Below are positions 8,376 to 17,837 of a stretch of DNA of 64,000 nt, piece by piece. Origin of the DNA: Rhizobium sp. AQ_MP (GTDB taxonomy: Bacteria > Pseudomonadota > Alphaproteobacteria > Rhizobiales > Rhizobiaceae); the NCBI RefSeq assembly GCF_014237835.1, contig NZ_JACJVI010000001.1, forward strand, positions 434,001 through 498,000. Direction: 5' to 3'. How positions within the stretch are numbered: the stretch's first letter is position 1; every line of letters starts with the position of its first letter. Made by a program: the position numbers and the translations under genes. The notes under the pieces are model-generated. The model saw nothing but the letters and a program-made list of their open reading frames with translations, ran no database searches and was not told the DNA's origin.

Positions 8376-8933
8376 ATGGACGATCCCTCTGATCCTCATG
8401 GGACACAACCGACGCCCCGGATGCTGGCCTGGGCAAAGAACTCGGCCGCCTACAGGCTCGCCCGGCGGATGATGACGGAGCGTGAGCTTGCCGACGCGAT
8501 CAAGCGCAAGGCTCGCGACAAGTTCGAAGACATCAGCCATGAGCAGGTGAATGCCCTTGCCGAAGCAGCACTCGCTTTCGGTCGCAGCATGCAAGCGCTG
8601 GATGACCAGAGCTACGCGGAGATCAAGGCCAGTTCTGCCGCCCGAAACGGCCGATCCAAGCGCTCGATTGCCCGCAAGCTTGCCGAGAAAGGTGTTGATC
8701 GGGAAATCGTGACGACGGTCTTGCAGGATGCAGATGACCTTCGCTCGGCCGTGGTCTATGCGCGAAAAAAGGCCTATGGGCCGTTCCGCCGACCGGATGT
8801 CGAGATCGACGAAGCGCGATGGAGCAAGGAGATTTCGTCCTTCGCGCGCCAAGGCTTTGGCTTCGATCTGGCGAAGCGCGTGCTCGACATGGAGCGCGAA
8901 GAAGCCGAAGATGTGCTGATGCAGCAGGTGTGA
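8376..8933 (+). CDS. recX: Regulatory protein RecX
   Basis: A 185-residue, charged, mostly alpha-helical protein matching RecX, which binds RecA filaments and limits recombinase activity. The segment ARRMMTERELADAIKRKA with following FGRS/DDQSYAE corresponds to the first RecX three-helix repeat, and the middle SKRSIARKLAEKGVDREIV to the second. ATG 8376 is chosen because homology starts near MLAWAKNSAAYRLARR; an upstream in-frame ATG at 8301 adds unrelated sequence. It is not next to recA here. It diverges from the sdhD-like gene. Confidence 0.85.
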   Translation: MDDPSDPHGTQPTPRMLAWAKNSAAYRLARRMMTERELADAIKRKARDKFEDISHEQVNALAEAALAFGRSMQALDDQSYAEIKASSAARNGRSKRSIARKLAEKGVDREIVTTVLQDADDLRSAVVYARKKAYGPFRRPDVEIDEARWSKEISSFARQGFGFDLAKRVLDMEREEAEDVLMQQV

Positions 8934-8976
8934 GTTTGAAGCGCGTCGGCGCTACGCCCGTCATCAGGGCCAGAAC

Positions 8977-9969
8977 TCATGTGCCGGTGATCTTGCTGCC
9001 AGTGAGCTTCGTGACAGGCGGTGCCCACGAACAGCTGATCCGGTTTCGACCGGAGGCCTTTGACTGATAAAGGGCCTCGTCGGCGCGGCGCAATGCATCG
9101 CTGAGACCCTGCTCATTGCCCTGCAGCATGGTGACGCCGAAACTCGCCGTCACGGGCCCCTCGATATCAGGGTGGCGTGACGCTTCGATGGCCAATCGAA
9201 GGCGCTCGGCAATGGCGAGTGTGCTATCTGCCGTCGCGCCGGGCAGCACCACCGCGAATTCTTCGCCGCCGAGACGGGAGATGACATCGCCATCCCTGAG
9301 CACAGTCCGGCAAACATCCACCACGCCAATCAACACCCGGTCGCCGGCGAGATGACCGAAGCGATCATTGATCCGTTTGAAGTGATCGATGTCGAAGCTG
9401 ATCAGTCCGATTGATGGTGGCTGCTTGTGTCCGATGAGCCGGGCAAAGTTGGCCTGGAATGCGGATCGAGAAGCGGCGCCGGTCAGCCAGTCTTGGTCCG
9501 TCTGGCGCCGCAGTTCCATTTCCTTCATCACAAGGCTGGCGAGCGACTGCAGGATTGCCTTCTGACGGTCGTCGAACGGGCGCGGTTCTCTATCGATGAC
9601 GCAAAACGATCCCAGCCGCGCCTTCTCCGGGGTGACAAGAGGCGCACCCGCGTAAAATCGAATATGCGGCGTGCCCGTCACCAGAGGATTGCGAGCCGTT
9701 CGGATGTCATGCACGGCGTCCTGAATGACGAGGACGTCATCGCTGCGGATCGTTTCGTTGCAAAAGGCCTGCTCGCGCGGGGTTTCACGCACATCAAGGC
9801 CGATATTCGTCTTGAACCACTGTCGCCGGTCGTCCAGAAGCGAGATCAGCACGATCGGCGTGTCGAAAATCAAGCGAGCCAGCGCTGCGATCCGCTCGAA
9901 CGGTTCCTCATGCGGGGTGTCGAGAATGCCGTATTGCTCAAGGACACTTAGTCGTTCGGCTTCATCCAT
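8977..9969 (-). CDS. GAF-GGDEF diguanylate cyclase
   Basis: A 330-residue soluble protein. Residues about 22-155 are a GAF domain of the type beginning ILDTPHEEPFERI. Residues about 160-320 are a GGDEF domain with catalytic GGEEF at 234-238 and a product-inhibition site RDGD (RxxD) at 225-228, exactly five residues before it. Both features predict an active, feedback-inhibited cyclase making cyclic di-GMP. ATG 9969 has AGGAG 8 bp upstream and is preferred to an in-frame GTG at 9978. A Lap-type adhesin secretion operon lies 6 kb away; a functional link is speculative. Confidence 0.88.
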   Translation of the reverse strand: MDEAERLSVLEQYGILDTPHEEPFERIAALARLIFDTPIVLISLLDDRRQWFKTNIGLDVRETPREQAFCNETIRSDDVLVIQDAVHDIRTARNPLVTGTPHIRFYAGAPLVTPEKARLGSFCVIDREPRPFDDRQKAILQSLASLVMKEMELRRQTDQDWLTGAASRSAFQANFARLIGHKQPPSIGLISFDIDHFKRINDRFGHLAGDRVLIGVVDVCRTVLRDGDVISRLGGEEFAVVLPGATADSTLAIAERLRLAIEASRHPDIEGPVTASFGVTMLQGNEQGLSDALRRADEALYQSKASGRNRISCSWAPPVTKLTGSKITGT

Positions 9970-10052
9970 TGGGCGCACTCCTAGATCAGGAGGAGATTTT
10001 AGAACCCAAATATTTCCGTCCGCTTAAACGCGCCCGCACTCCGGTAGCACAC

Positions 10053-11105
10053 TCAGTTCTTTGCCCGTTGAAGCATGCCGAAAAGGTCACGCGGATCATC
10101 TGGGTCAGCGATCAGATCAACGGACTGATAGAACGCCGTGCCGAGAACGCGATCGCGCACATAGCGAAGAGCCGAGAAGTCCTCGATCGCGAATCCGACG
10201 CTGTCGAAGAGGGTGATCTGCTTGTCGCTCCGGCGTCCCTCGACCTGACCCGTCACGACTTGCCAGAGTTCGGTCACGGGATAGTCGGGTTCCATCTGCT
10301 GGATTTCGCCTTCAATGCGTGTCTGAGGCGGATACTCCACGAACGTATCAGCGCGCAAAAGGATGTCGCGATGCAGTTCGGTCTTGCCGGGGCAGTCGCC
10401 GCCGATCGCGTTGATGTGCACGCCGGCGCCGACCATGTTGTCGGTGAGGATTGTCGCAAATTGCTTGTCCGCCGTGCAGGTCGTTATGATCTGAGCGCCT
10501 TCGATCGCGGACTGCGAGGTTTCGCAGGCCGTCACATGCAGACCGGAGCCTTCGAGGTTACGCCGTGCCTTTTCGGTCGCCTTGGGGTCGATGTCGAAAA
10601 GTCTGACATGCGAAATGCCGAGCACGGCCTTCATGGCAAGCGCCTGGAATTCCGCCTGGGCGCCGTTGCCAATCATCGCCATCGTCGTGGCACCCTTCGG
10701 AGCGAGGTGACGGGCCGCCATGGCGGAAGTCGCAGCTGTCCGCAGCGCCGTCAGCAATGTCATCTCGGTCAAAAGCACGGGATAGCCAGTGGAGACATCG
10801 GCGAGCAGGCCGAAGGCCGTGACTGTCTGCAGACCCTCCGCCATGTTCTTTGGATGGCCGTTGACGTACTTGAACGAGTAGATTTCGCCGTCCGACGTCG
10901 GCATCAGTTCGATGACACCTTCGCGGGAGTGGGATGCAACGCGGGGCGTTTTGTCGAAGAGCTCCCAGCGCTTGAAATCAGCCTCTATGACATCGGTCAG
11001 TTCTGTGAGCACCTGCTCGATGCCGATGTGATGCACGAGCCTCATCATGTTTTCGACGCTAACGAAGGGGACGAGGGCTTTTTCCGAAGGGGCTGGCGCT
11101 GTCAT
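10053..11105 (-). CDS. Ornithine cyclodeaminase
   Basis: A 350-residue member of the ornithine cyclodeaminase/mu-crystallin family, which converts L-ornithine to L-proline and ammonia using a bound NAD. Features are SREGVIELMPTSDGEIYSFKYVNGHP in pieces typical of the substrate domain, and the dinucleotide motif MIGNGAQAEF in the Rossmann domain, followed by FDIDPKAT. ATG 11105 is preferred; a TTG ten codons upstream at 11135 lacks a better ribosome-binding site. No arginase or ornithine transporter gene adjoins it. Confidence 0.87.
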   Translation of the reverse strand: MTAPAPSEKALVPFVSVENMMRLVHHIGIEQVLTELTDVIEADFKRWELFDKTPRVASHSREGVIELMPTSDGEIYSFKYVNGHPKNMAEGLQTVTAFGLLADVSTGYPVLLTEMTLLTALRTAATSAMAARHLAPKGATTMAMIGNGAQAEFQALAMKAVLGISHVRLFDIDPKATEKARRNLEGSGLHVTACETSQSAIEGAQIITTCTADKQFATILTDNMVGAGVHINAIGGDCPGKTELHRDILLRADTFVEYPPQTRIEGEIQQMEPDYPVTELWQVVTGQVEGRRSDKQITLFDSVGFAIEDFSALRYVRDRVLGTAFYQSVDLIADPDDPRDLFGMLQRAKN

Positions 11106-11668
11106 GATCCACCGGTTGAAGACAAACTTTGGCAAAGTCTATCGAGCGTGCAGCTTTGCCGAAACGGCGATAATCTGTCATTTTGCGCGATCAGAACCGC
11201 AAAGTGACAAGAATGATTGAGCAGATTGCTCATTCCTGATAACGGAACCGGCTTCGAAAACCCGCTGCTGGAAGGCCCCCCGACAGGCATGGATGATCAC
11301 TTGAACTGCGGGTGACCACAGCGAAAGCTCAGAATGAAGGTGTCTATCAAAGGCGCCGTCACCCAAGCTGCGAGAAGCGGCCAGATGATCTCTATTGCTT
11401 CTCGGTTCGGGATTTTGCGCGGCGCAGCCGACGAAGAGAACGGCCTAGCCAGGCGGTGTAATCAGTCCCACATCGGCATTCGGAATCATGATCAGAGCTG
11501 AATGACCGGGTTGATCCCGCAGGCCATGCCCATGTTGGGCAGCACCAAGAAGATGATCTTCACCGCACCTGGGATAGCCTCAATGAAACTATGCCAGTTG
11601 GGTTGGTATCCTGCCGCCTTTGGAACGGAGATTGAGTGCTTGCGGTCGGAGAGGGGGGCGGATCAGGC
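11106..11668. other. Intergenic stretch of 563 bp
   Basis: No intact gene is seen. The part next to the cyclodeaminase gene presumably holds its promoter. The part next to gci contains a start-less open frame (11492-11658, minus) that looks like a transporter remnant. The remainder shows no recognisable feature. Confidence 0.5.
11492..11658 (-). pseudogene. Possible remnant of a transporter permease gene
   Basis: Reading away from the end of gci, an open frame runs from an in-frame TGA just upstream of 11658 to TGA 11492-11494 with no usable start near its beginning. It encodes AGYQPNWHSFIEAIPGAVK followed by a hydrophobic IIFLVLPNMG. A charged linker leading into a helix resembles the middle loop of TRAP large permeases. 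In Agrobacterium the equivalent gci/kdgD/udh locus carries TRAP transporter genes, which makes a decayed DctM-like fragment plausible, but the segment is too short to be sure. Confidence 0.3.
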
Positions 11669-12808
11669 TCATGCCTCGTCCCTCATCTTGAAGTCCCTCA
11701 GAGCATCCCGATTGATCTCGATCCCGAGACCGGGGGCGTTTGGGATATGCACGATACCGTCCAAATGGTCGATTGGTGTCTGGACAACCGCTTGGCGGAA
11801 TGGATTGTCGGTTCTGTCGAACTCGAGGATGGGCTCGATCGGATTGACCCGTAGCGGATCCGGCACCATCGCGGCGATAAACTGGAGGGCTGCCGCAATA
11901 TGGACGGCAGTGCCCCAGACATGGGGCACGACCCGGACGCCATGGATGGCCGCGAGATCCGCAACGCGTCTGGCTTCCGTGAAGCCGCCGACGCCGGCAA
12001 GGTCCGGTTGCACGATGTCGATCGCACGGGTTTCGATCGGTTCCTTCATGCCCCAGCGACTGTGCCAGGTTTCGCCCCCGGCAACTGGGATCGGCTGTCT
12101 GGCCCGCACTTCGCGATAAGCCGCGAGTTGCTCGGGCACAACCGGCTCCTCGAACCAGTCAAGGCCGTAGTCCGCTGCCTTTCGTCCGAACTCCAACGCC
12201 TCCAGCACCCCATAGCCGTGGTTGGCGTCCGCCATCAGGCGCATGTCAGGTCCCGCCGCCTCTCGCGCGGCGCGAACGACGCGCAGGTCTTCCTCAATGC
12301 CAAACCCGACCTTGATCTTGGATGCGTGGAAACCCTGCGCACGGTAGAGCGCGATATCCGTCGCATTGTCCTCGACACGGTCCACGCCATCGCGCTTGAA
12401 GCTGCCTGTGGCATAGGCCCGCACACTCTCCCTGAAACGTCCGCCGAGCAGTGTCGATATGGGCACACCAAAATGCTTGCCTTTGATGTCCCAGAGCGCG
12501 ATGTCGATCCCTGAAAGCGCAGTCAGGGCTAATCCCCGCTGGCCCTGGTCCCGCAGCGCATTGTAGAGCACGGCCCAGATTCTCTCGGTTTCCAGCGGGT
12601 TCATGCCGATAATCCAGTTGCGATAGGCCGCGACGACGGTCGCGTTCGGGCGGGCGGGTCCGAGGCATTCGCCCCAGCCGGTAAGCCCGTTGTCGCAGAT
12701 GATCTCGACCAGCACATGCGCGCGCCGGTCGAAGCGCATCGACGCGCTCTGGAACGGCACGGCGAGCCTGTGCTCAAGAAGATGAGTGCGAACCTCTGCG
12801 ATCCTCAT
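11669..12808 (-). CDS. gci: D-galactarolactone cycloisomerase (enolase superfamily)
   Basis: A 379-residue mandelate-racemase-subgroup enolase. Visible active-site residues are the KxK pair Lys164/Lys166, metal ligands Asp194, Glu220 and Glu246, and the Asp269/His296 dyad (VVPHVWG). The stretch LLEHRL..PF.SASMRFDRRAHVLVEI strongly recalls Agrobacterium Gci, which isomerises galactaro-1,4-lactone to 3-deoxy-2-keto-hexarate. Gene order with kdgD, a GntR gene and udh supports this. ATG 12808 has AAAGGAAGG upstream; a TTG at 12832 overlapping the kdgD stop is less likely. A general galactarate dehydratase cannot be fully excluded. Confidence 0.85.
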   Translation of the reverse strand: MRIAEVRTHLLEHRLAVPFQSASMRFDRRAHVLVEIICDNGLTGWGECLGPARPNATVVAAYRNWIIGMNPLETERIWAVLYNALRDQGQRGLALTALSGIDIALWDIKGKHFGVPISTLLGGRFRESVRAYATGSFKRDGVDRVEDNATDIALYRAQGFHASKIKVGFGIEEDLRVVRAAREAAGPDMRLMADANHGYGVLEALEFGRKAADYGLDWFEEPVVPEQLAAYREVRARQPIPVAGGETWHSRWGMKEPIETRAIDIVQPDLAGVGGFTEARRVADLAAIHGVRVVPHVWGTAVHIAAALQFIAAMVPDPLRVNPIEPILEFDRTDNPFRQAVVQTPIDHLDGIVHIPNAPGLGIEINRDALRDFKMRDEA

Positions 12809-12828
12809 GGCCCCACGCCTTCCTTTGC

Positions 12829-13782
<954 letters not shown>

Positions 13783-13802
13783 TTATGAGGTATAGGTCAA
13801 CG

Positions 13803-14546
13803 TTATCGTACAGGACGGCGTTGCTCGCGCAAAAGTGCCCTGTAGCGGGCCTGGCTGCCACGCAAGTGTCGGCGCATCGCGTCACGAGCCGCCGCCTCAT
13901 TGCCTGAGGAAATTGCCTCGACGATGTCGGCATGTTCCGTGTCTATCATGCGTAGATAGGCGGGCTGATCCTCCTCGCTGTCCTCGTCACGCAGGGCGGC
14001 CCGCGGAATGACATTTTTGCCAATCAGGGCCAAAAACTCGCGGAAACGCGGATTGTTCGTGGCCTCGGCGATGGCAAGGTGGAGGGCAAAATCCGCAGCT
14101 GTCGTTGATTGTCCCGCCTCGAGGCAAGCACGGATGGCGGAATGCCGCTCCAGGATAACCTCTTCTTGCGCAGGCGAGCGCCGCAGGGCGGCAAGTCCTG
14201 CTGCTTCTACCTCGACTGCTGTGCGAAGCTCGAGCAGCTCGATCATCGAGGAAACCCGCGCGGGATCGATGTTGCCCACGATAAGCGGGGCGGGGGCAGG
14301 TTCGGATGGGGCAAGAACGAAGACGCCAGCACCCTGGCGCGCTTCCACGAGTCTGTCTGCCCTCAGCGAGGCGATCGCCTCTCGAACCACGGTGCGCGAG
14401 ACTCCATGGGCCTCGGAAAGCTGGGCTTCGCTGGGGAGCTTGCTTCCAGGCGGAAACTGCCCGGCGACGATCGATTTCCTCAGGGTGTCTCCGAGCTTTT
14501 GTACCAGCGTGCCCGCGCCTGCTTCCTTTCTCGCCTGCAATGCCAT
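13803..14546 (-). CDS. GntR-family (FadR-type) regulator of uronate catabolism
   Basis: A 247-residue regulator. The N-terminal winged helix includes LGDTLRKSIVAGQFPPGSKL, SEAQLSEAHGVSRTVVREAI and the wing LVEARQGAGVFV. The C-terminal FCD-type ligand domain contains a conserved ...LH..I..AT.NP.F... pattern with metal-ligand-like His residues. ATG 14546 has AGGGGA 11 bp upstream; an ATG 12 codons earlier (14582) lacks one. It lies between kdgD and udh, diverging from udh, and probably represses the pathway until a uronate-derived ligand binds. Confidence 0.85.
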   Translation of the reverse strand: MALQARKEAGAGTLVQKLGDTLRKSIVAGQFPPGSKLPSEAQLSEAHGVSRTVVREAIASLRADRLVEARQGAGVFVLAPSEPAPAPLIVGNIDPARVSSMIELLELRTAVEVEAAGLAALRRSPAQEEVILERHSAIRACLEAGQSTTAADFALHLAIAEATNNPRFREFLALIGKNVIPRAALRDEDSEEDQPAYLRMIDTEHADIVEAISSGNEAAARDAMRRHLRGSQARYRALLREQRRPVR

Positions 14547-14645
14547 CCGGTTTGCTGTCCCCTGCTGTTCGGACCCGCGCATGAAGCTCGGTCGTCCGAG
14601 GTTTGCCCCCCCATGTGTACGATATTGACCGACTGGGGGCAACCT

Positions 14646-14659
14646 GTATGATGACTTGG
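14646..14659 (+). promoter_or_regulatory. Candidate GntR operator upstream of udh
   Basis: GTATGATGACTTGG, matching the copy upstream of kdgD at 12 of 14 bases and lying 25 bp before the udh start codon, between promoter and ribosome-binding site, where a repressor would block transcription. Confidence 0.5.
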
Positions 14660-14684
14660 CAAATCCGACAGGGAGGGTGATGAC

Positions 14685-15503
14685 GTGAAGAGGCTTTTGC
14701 TGACGGGAGCTGCCGGTGGTTTGGGCAGTGCAATGCGCGGGCGCCTGAAAGGGCTCGCGGATCTCGTCAGGGTCTCGGATATCCTTGATCTGGGACCGGT
14801 GGCTGCACATGAGGAGGCAATCGCCTGTGATTTGGCCGATCGTGCGGCTGTCGACAGGCTGGTCGCAGGATGCGACGCCATCATTCATCTCGGCGGCATC
14901 TCCGTCGAGGACAAGTTCTCCAGGATCATGAATGCCAATCTGCTGGGCCTCTACAATCTCTACGAAGCCTCACGCGCCAACGGCATGCCGCGTATTCTTT
15001 TCGCCAGTTCGAACCATGCGATCGGCTTCTATCGTCAGGACGAGTTCCTTGACCATGGGGCGCCCCTTCGACCCGACGGCCTCTACGGTGTCTCCAAATG
15101 CTTCGGCGAGGCCTTGGCTCGCATGTATTTCGAAAAATTCGGCCAGGAAACGGCATTGGTGCGCATTGGCAGTTGCACGGAGAAGCCAAGGAACCATCGC
15201 ATGCTCTCTACCTGGATGAGCTACGACGATTTTCTGTCGATGATCGAGTGCATCTTCCGCGTCCCGCGCCTTGGTTGCCCCGTGATCTGGGGGTGTTCCA
15301 ACAATGACACCCGCTGGTGGGACAATTCGCATGTCTCCTATCTCGGGTGGCAGCCGAAGGACAACGCTGAGCGCTTTCGCGCCGAAATAAACGCGACCAT
15401 GCCGACGCCGAAGCCTGATGAGGCAATTGCAATCTATCAGGGCGGTCGTTTCGTTGAGGATCCGATCTTAGCAGACGACTCATCGCCCGAATCTATGGGC
15501 TAA
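14685..15503 (+). CDS. udh: Uronate dehydrogenase
   Basis: A 272-residue extended-type short-chain dehydrogenase. It has an NAD motif TGAAGGLGSA (residues 7-16), DLAD for the adenine, active-site SSN (108-110) and YGVSK with Tyr134/Lys138. The sequence and its length match Agrobacterium uronate dehydrogenase, which oxidises galacturonate or glucuronate to the aldarolactone, the substrate of Gci. Translation begins at GTG 14685, seven bases after GGGAGGG; an ATG at 14680 is out of frame. It diverges from the GntR gene and starts the same catabolic pathway. Confidence 0.88.
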   Translation: MKRLLLTGAAGGLGSAMRGRLKGLADLVRVSDILDLGPVAAHEEAIACDLADRAAVDRLVAGCDAIIHLGGISVEDKFSRIMNANLLGLYNLYEASRANGMPRILFASSNHAIGFYRQDEFLDHGAPLRPDGLYGVSKCFGEALARMYFEKFGQETALVRIGSCTEKPRNHRMLSTWMSYDDFLSMIECIFRVPRLGCPVIWGCSNNDTRWWDNSHVSYLGWQPKDNAERFRAEINATMPTPKPDEAIAIYQGGRFVEDPILADDSSPESMG

Positions 15504-16355
15504 TGGTGACGGTCAAGCTCCGAGGCGTTGCTTGGCGTTTCAGGTAATGATGTGTCCGCTTGAGCTTGATCTCGTCAGAGTTGCGGCCTTGTCTGCGATT
15601 TTATCATCTAAGTTGAACGCGTCTGTTTTTCACGGCTTGATAGCTCGGCCTTCAAATCAAAGCATAACCCATTATGCATTTTGAGTATAATATGTTATGC
15701 CAAAGCGCTTCAATTGATTTTAGATATCTCTCAAATTAAGAAAAAGCGAATTATTTTGATCGAAGAAAACGATGTTCTAAATCACATGAAGAGATATGAA
15801 GCTTGAATTTGAATTTATACTTTGTTTTTGAAATTATGTTGTTGAGGACTCATCAAAAGCATTATTGATATAACAGATGCTGGCGGCGCTTACTGATTTC
15901 CGCCGGGCTGAAATTGCTAATCGTCGTCTCCGCAGGGCAAAAAAACCCCAAAAAAACACGGGCTGGGAACTGATGTGCTCAACTCAAACGTCTAGAGCGG
16001 AAGCCAACCTCCAAAGTAAAAATTTAAACAAATCTCAAAAATATAAATATTTATATGGAGCAAAATTCAAAAAATCAACTTTATTACAATTTGCTTCGAA
16101 GAAAATATTTTTATAAATGTAGTAACGCAACGATAATGTGAAAAACTAATCATAAATAAAATAAAGTTGGAATTTGTAGGAATATAAATAACTAAAGAGA
16201 TATTTGAAATTTATTAAAAAAAGATTTTACACTATCAAATTTATTGCAATCAAAGCCAATTTAAGGCGTTTCTTAATAGTTCAAAATTGGGTGAACATTT
16301 TTGACGCCGAGAATAGACTTCCCAGAAGTGACATCGACGGTGTATAAGTTCGGCC
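15504..16355. other. A+T-rich non-coding block of 852 bp
   Basis: From about 15590 base composition changes abruptly from the surrounding GC-rich DNA; for example only 10 of the 60 bases at 16021-16080 are G or C. Stops occur in all frames and the one 79-codon frame has no gene-like composition or ribosome-binding site. The block lies directly upstream of the type I secretion operon. Such DNA is a typical target of MucR/Ros-type silencers in rhizobia and could also be remnant foreign DNA; both are inferences. Confidence 0.7.
15662..15700. repeat. Inverted repeat in the A+T-rich block
   Basis: GCATAAC at 15662-15668 is matched by its exact complement GTTATGC at 15694-15700, with 25 bp between. 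Possible operator or looped regulatory site; function unknown. Confidence 0.35.
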
Positions 16356-17816
16356 ATGGAAGATTTGGGCAGGGGCACACCGTTGTTTACCAAAAAGACA
16401 TTATTTATGACCATGTACACCTCGGCAGCCTTCGCTGTGGCCGCGGTGTCTCCGGTGAGCGCAATGTCGTTGCAGGAAGCCATTCAGAAGGCACTGACGA
16501 CGAACCCGCAAATTTCGCAGGCGGTTGAAAATCGTGAGGCGGTGGAGTTCGAGCTGCGCCAGGCGCGGGGACTTTACCTGCCCTCTATCGATCTCGAGGC
16601 AAGTGTGGGAAAGCGCCGGCTGTCCAACGCGAGCACGGGAACGCTGACGCGCGACTACGAAAATTTTAACTCTTCCGAGGTCGGTCTCACTGTGACGCAG
16701 CGTCTGCTGGACGGCGGCGGTCGCCGGGCTCAGGTGGATCAGCAGGCCTCGCGCGTGGATGGTGCATCCTTCCGCGTTCTCGAGCGTTCGGAGACAATCG
16801 CTCTTCAGGTCGTCCAGGATTACCTCGAGTATATCCTGCAGACCAAGATCGTTGGTGTTGCTCAGCAGAATGTTTCCTTCCACAACGGGATCCTTGCTGA
16901 CATCAACCAGGGCATTTCTGGCGGTGCGTTGACCGAGGTTGACGCAGTGCAGGGGCGTGAGCGGCTTGCTGCTGCCCAGGCCCGTCTGCGCGAAGCTAAA
17001 GAAGAGCTCGAGCTCACGAAGATCCGCTTTTTGAAAACGGTCGGTGAGCCGATTGCCAATGCAAAGGTCCCGGGCTCGGTCGCCAAGTCGCTGCCGCGCA
17101 CCCTGCAGGATGCCATTGCAGCGGCGAAGGCGAACAATCCGCGTATCTACTCGGCTCGTGCTGATATCGATGCCGCGGATGCTGCCGTGCGTGCTGCCCG
17201 CTCGAATTATGCGCCGACCCTTGATCTCGAAGGTCGTGCACTTGTCGGAAATGACGTCGGCTCAAGTCAGGGCAACACCAACGACGTTCAGGTGCGCCTG
17301 GTCGCCCGATGGAACCTTTATCGTGGCGGTATCGATCAGGCCCGGGAGCAAGAGCGTATCCGTCGCGCCAGCGAGCAGCGTTTTGCCTCGGATCAGGTCC
17401 ATCGCGAGATCGAAGAGTCCGTACGGTCCGCTTGGAACGAACGTAGCAGCCGTGGCGAACTCTCCCAGATCCTGAATTCGCAGTCGTCGCAGAATGCGCA
17501 GCTGGTATCGTCCTATAGCGAGCAGTTCAAGATCGGCCAGCGGTCGTTGCTCGACGTTCTCGATGCGCAAAACACCCGTTTTAACACAAGCATAGTTGCC
17601 GAAACGGCTCGCGTAGCCGCCCTTTTCGCCGAGTACAAGATTCTGGCGGCGTCGGGCTCGCTGCTGAAAACGATGAACGTCAAGGCGGTCAACCAGACTG
17701 ACGCTTATGCGCGCAATGAATTCACCGTGAAGACAACCCAGAATGGGGCTTATGTCGAGCGGGATTCGCGGCAAAAGGCGGGGATTCCGATGGACCTCCT
17801 GGCGCCGCTCCAATAA
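16356..17816 (+). CDS. TolC-family outer-membrane channel (LapE-like)
   Basis: A 486-residue outer-membrane efflux protein. After a signal peptide (KKTLF..., cleavage near VSA) come two OEP repeats, with MSLQEAIQKALTTNPQI starting the first and RTLQDAIAAAKANNPRI the second, the usual internal duplication of TolC. It gives the exit pore for the ABC and HlyD subunits encoded next. ATG 16356 is listed, but the TTG at 16383 after AGGGG, or ATG 16407, could be the true start, since no ribosome-binding site precedes 16356. It is the first gene of the secretion operon and begins right after the A+T-rich block. Confidence 0.88.
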   Translation: MEDLGRGTPLFTKKTLFMTMYTSAAFAVAAVSPVSAMSLQEAIQKALTTNPQISQAVENREAVEFELRQARGLYLPSIDLEASVGKRRLSNASTGTLTRDYENFNSSEVGLTVTQRLLDGGGRRAQVDQQASRVDGASFRVLERSETIALQVVQDYLEYILQTKIVGVAQQNVSFHNGILADINQGISGGALTEVDAVQGRERLAAAQARLREAKEELELTKIRFLKTVGEPIANAKVPGSVAKSLPRTLQDAIAAAKANNPRIYSARADIDAADAAVRAARSNYAPTLDLEGRALVGNDVGSSQGNTNDVQVRLVARWNLYRGGIDQAREQERIRRASEQRFASDQVHREIEESVRSAWNERSSRGELSQILNSQSSQNAQLVSSYSEQFKIGQRSLLDVLDAQNTRFNTSIVAETARVAALFAEYKILAASGSLLKTMNVKAVNQTDAYARNEFTVKTTQNGAYVERDSRQKAGIPMDLLAPLQ

Positions 17817-17837
17817 ACGCCCATCCAATAGGATGAC

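Noticed and set aside
14547-14888. N-terminal extension of the GntR regulator (up to 114 extra residues)
   Set aside because: It crosses the udh promoter and coding region and adds no homologous sequence; ATG 14546 has a ribosome-binding site.
15877-16116. 79-codon open frame in the A+T-rich block
   Set aside because: No ribosome-binding site, composition follows the surrounding non-coding DNA, no recognisable domain.
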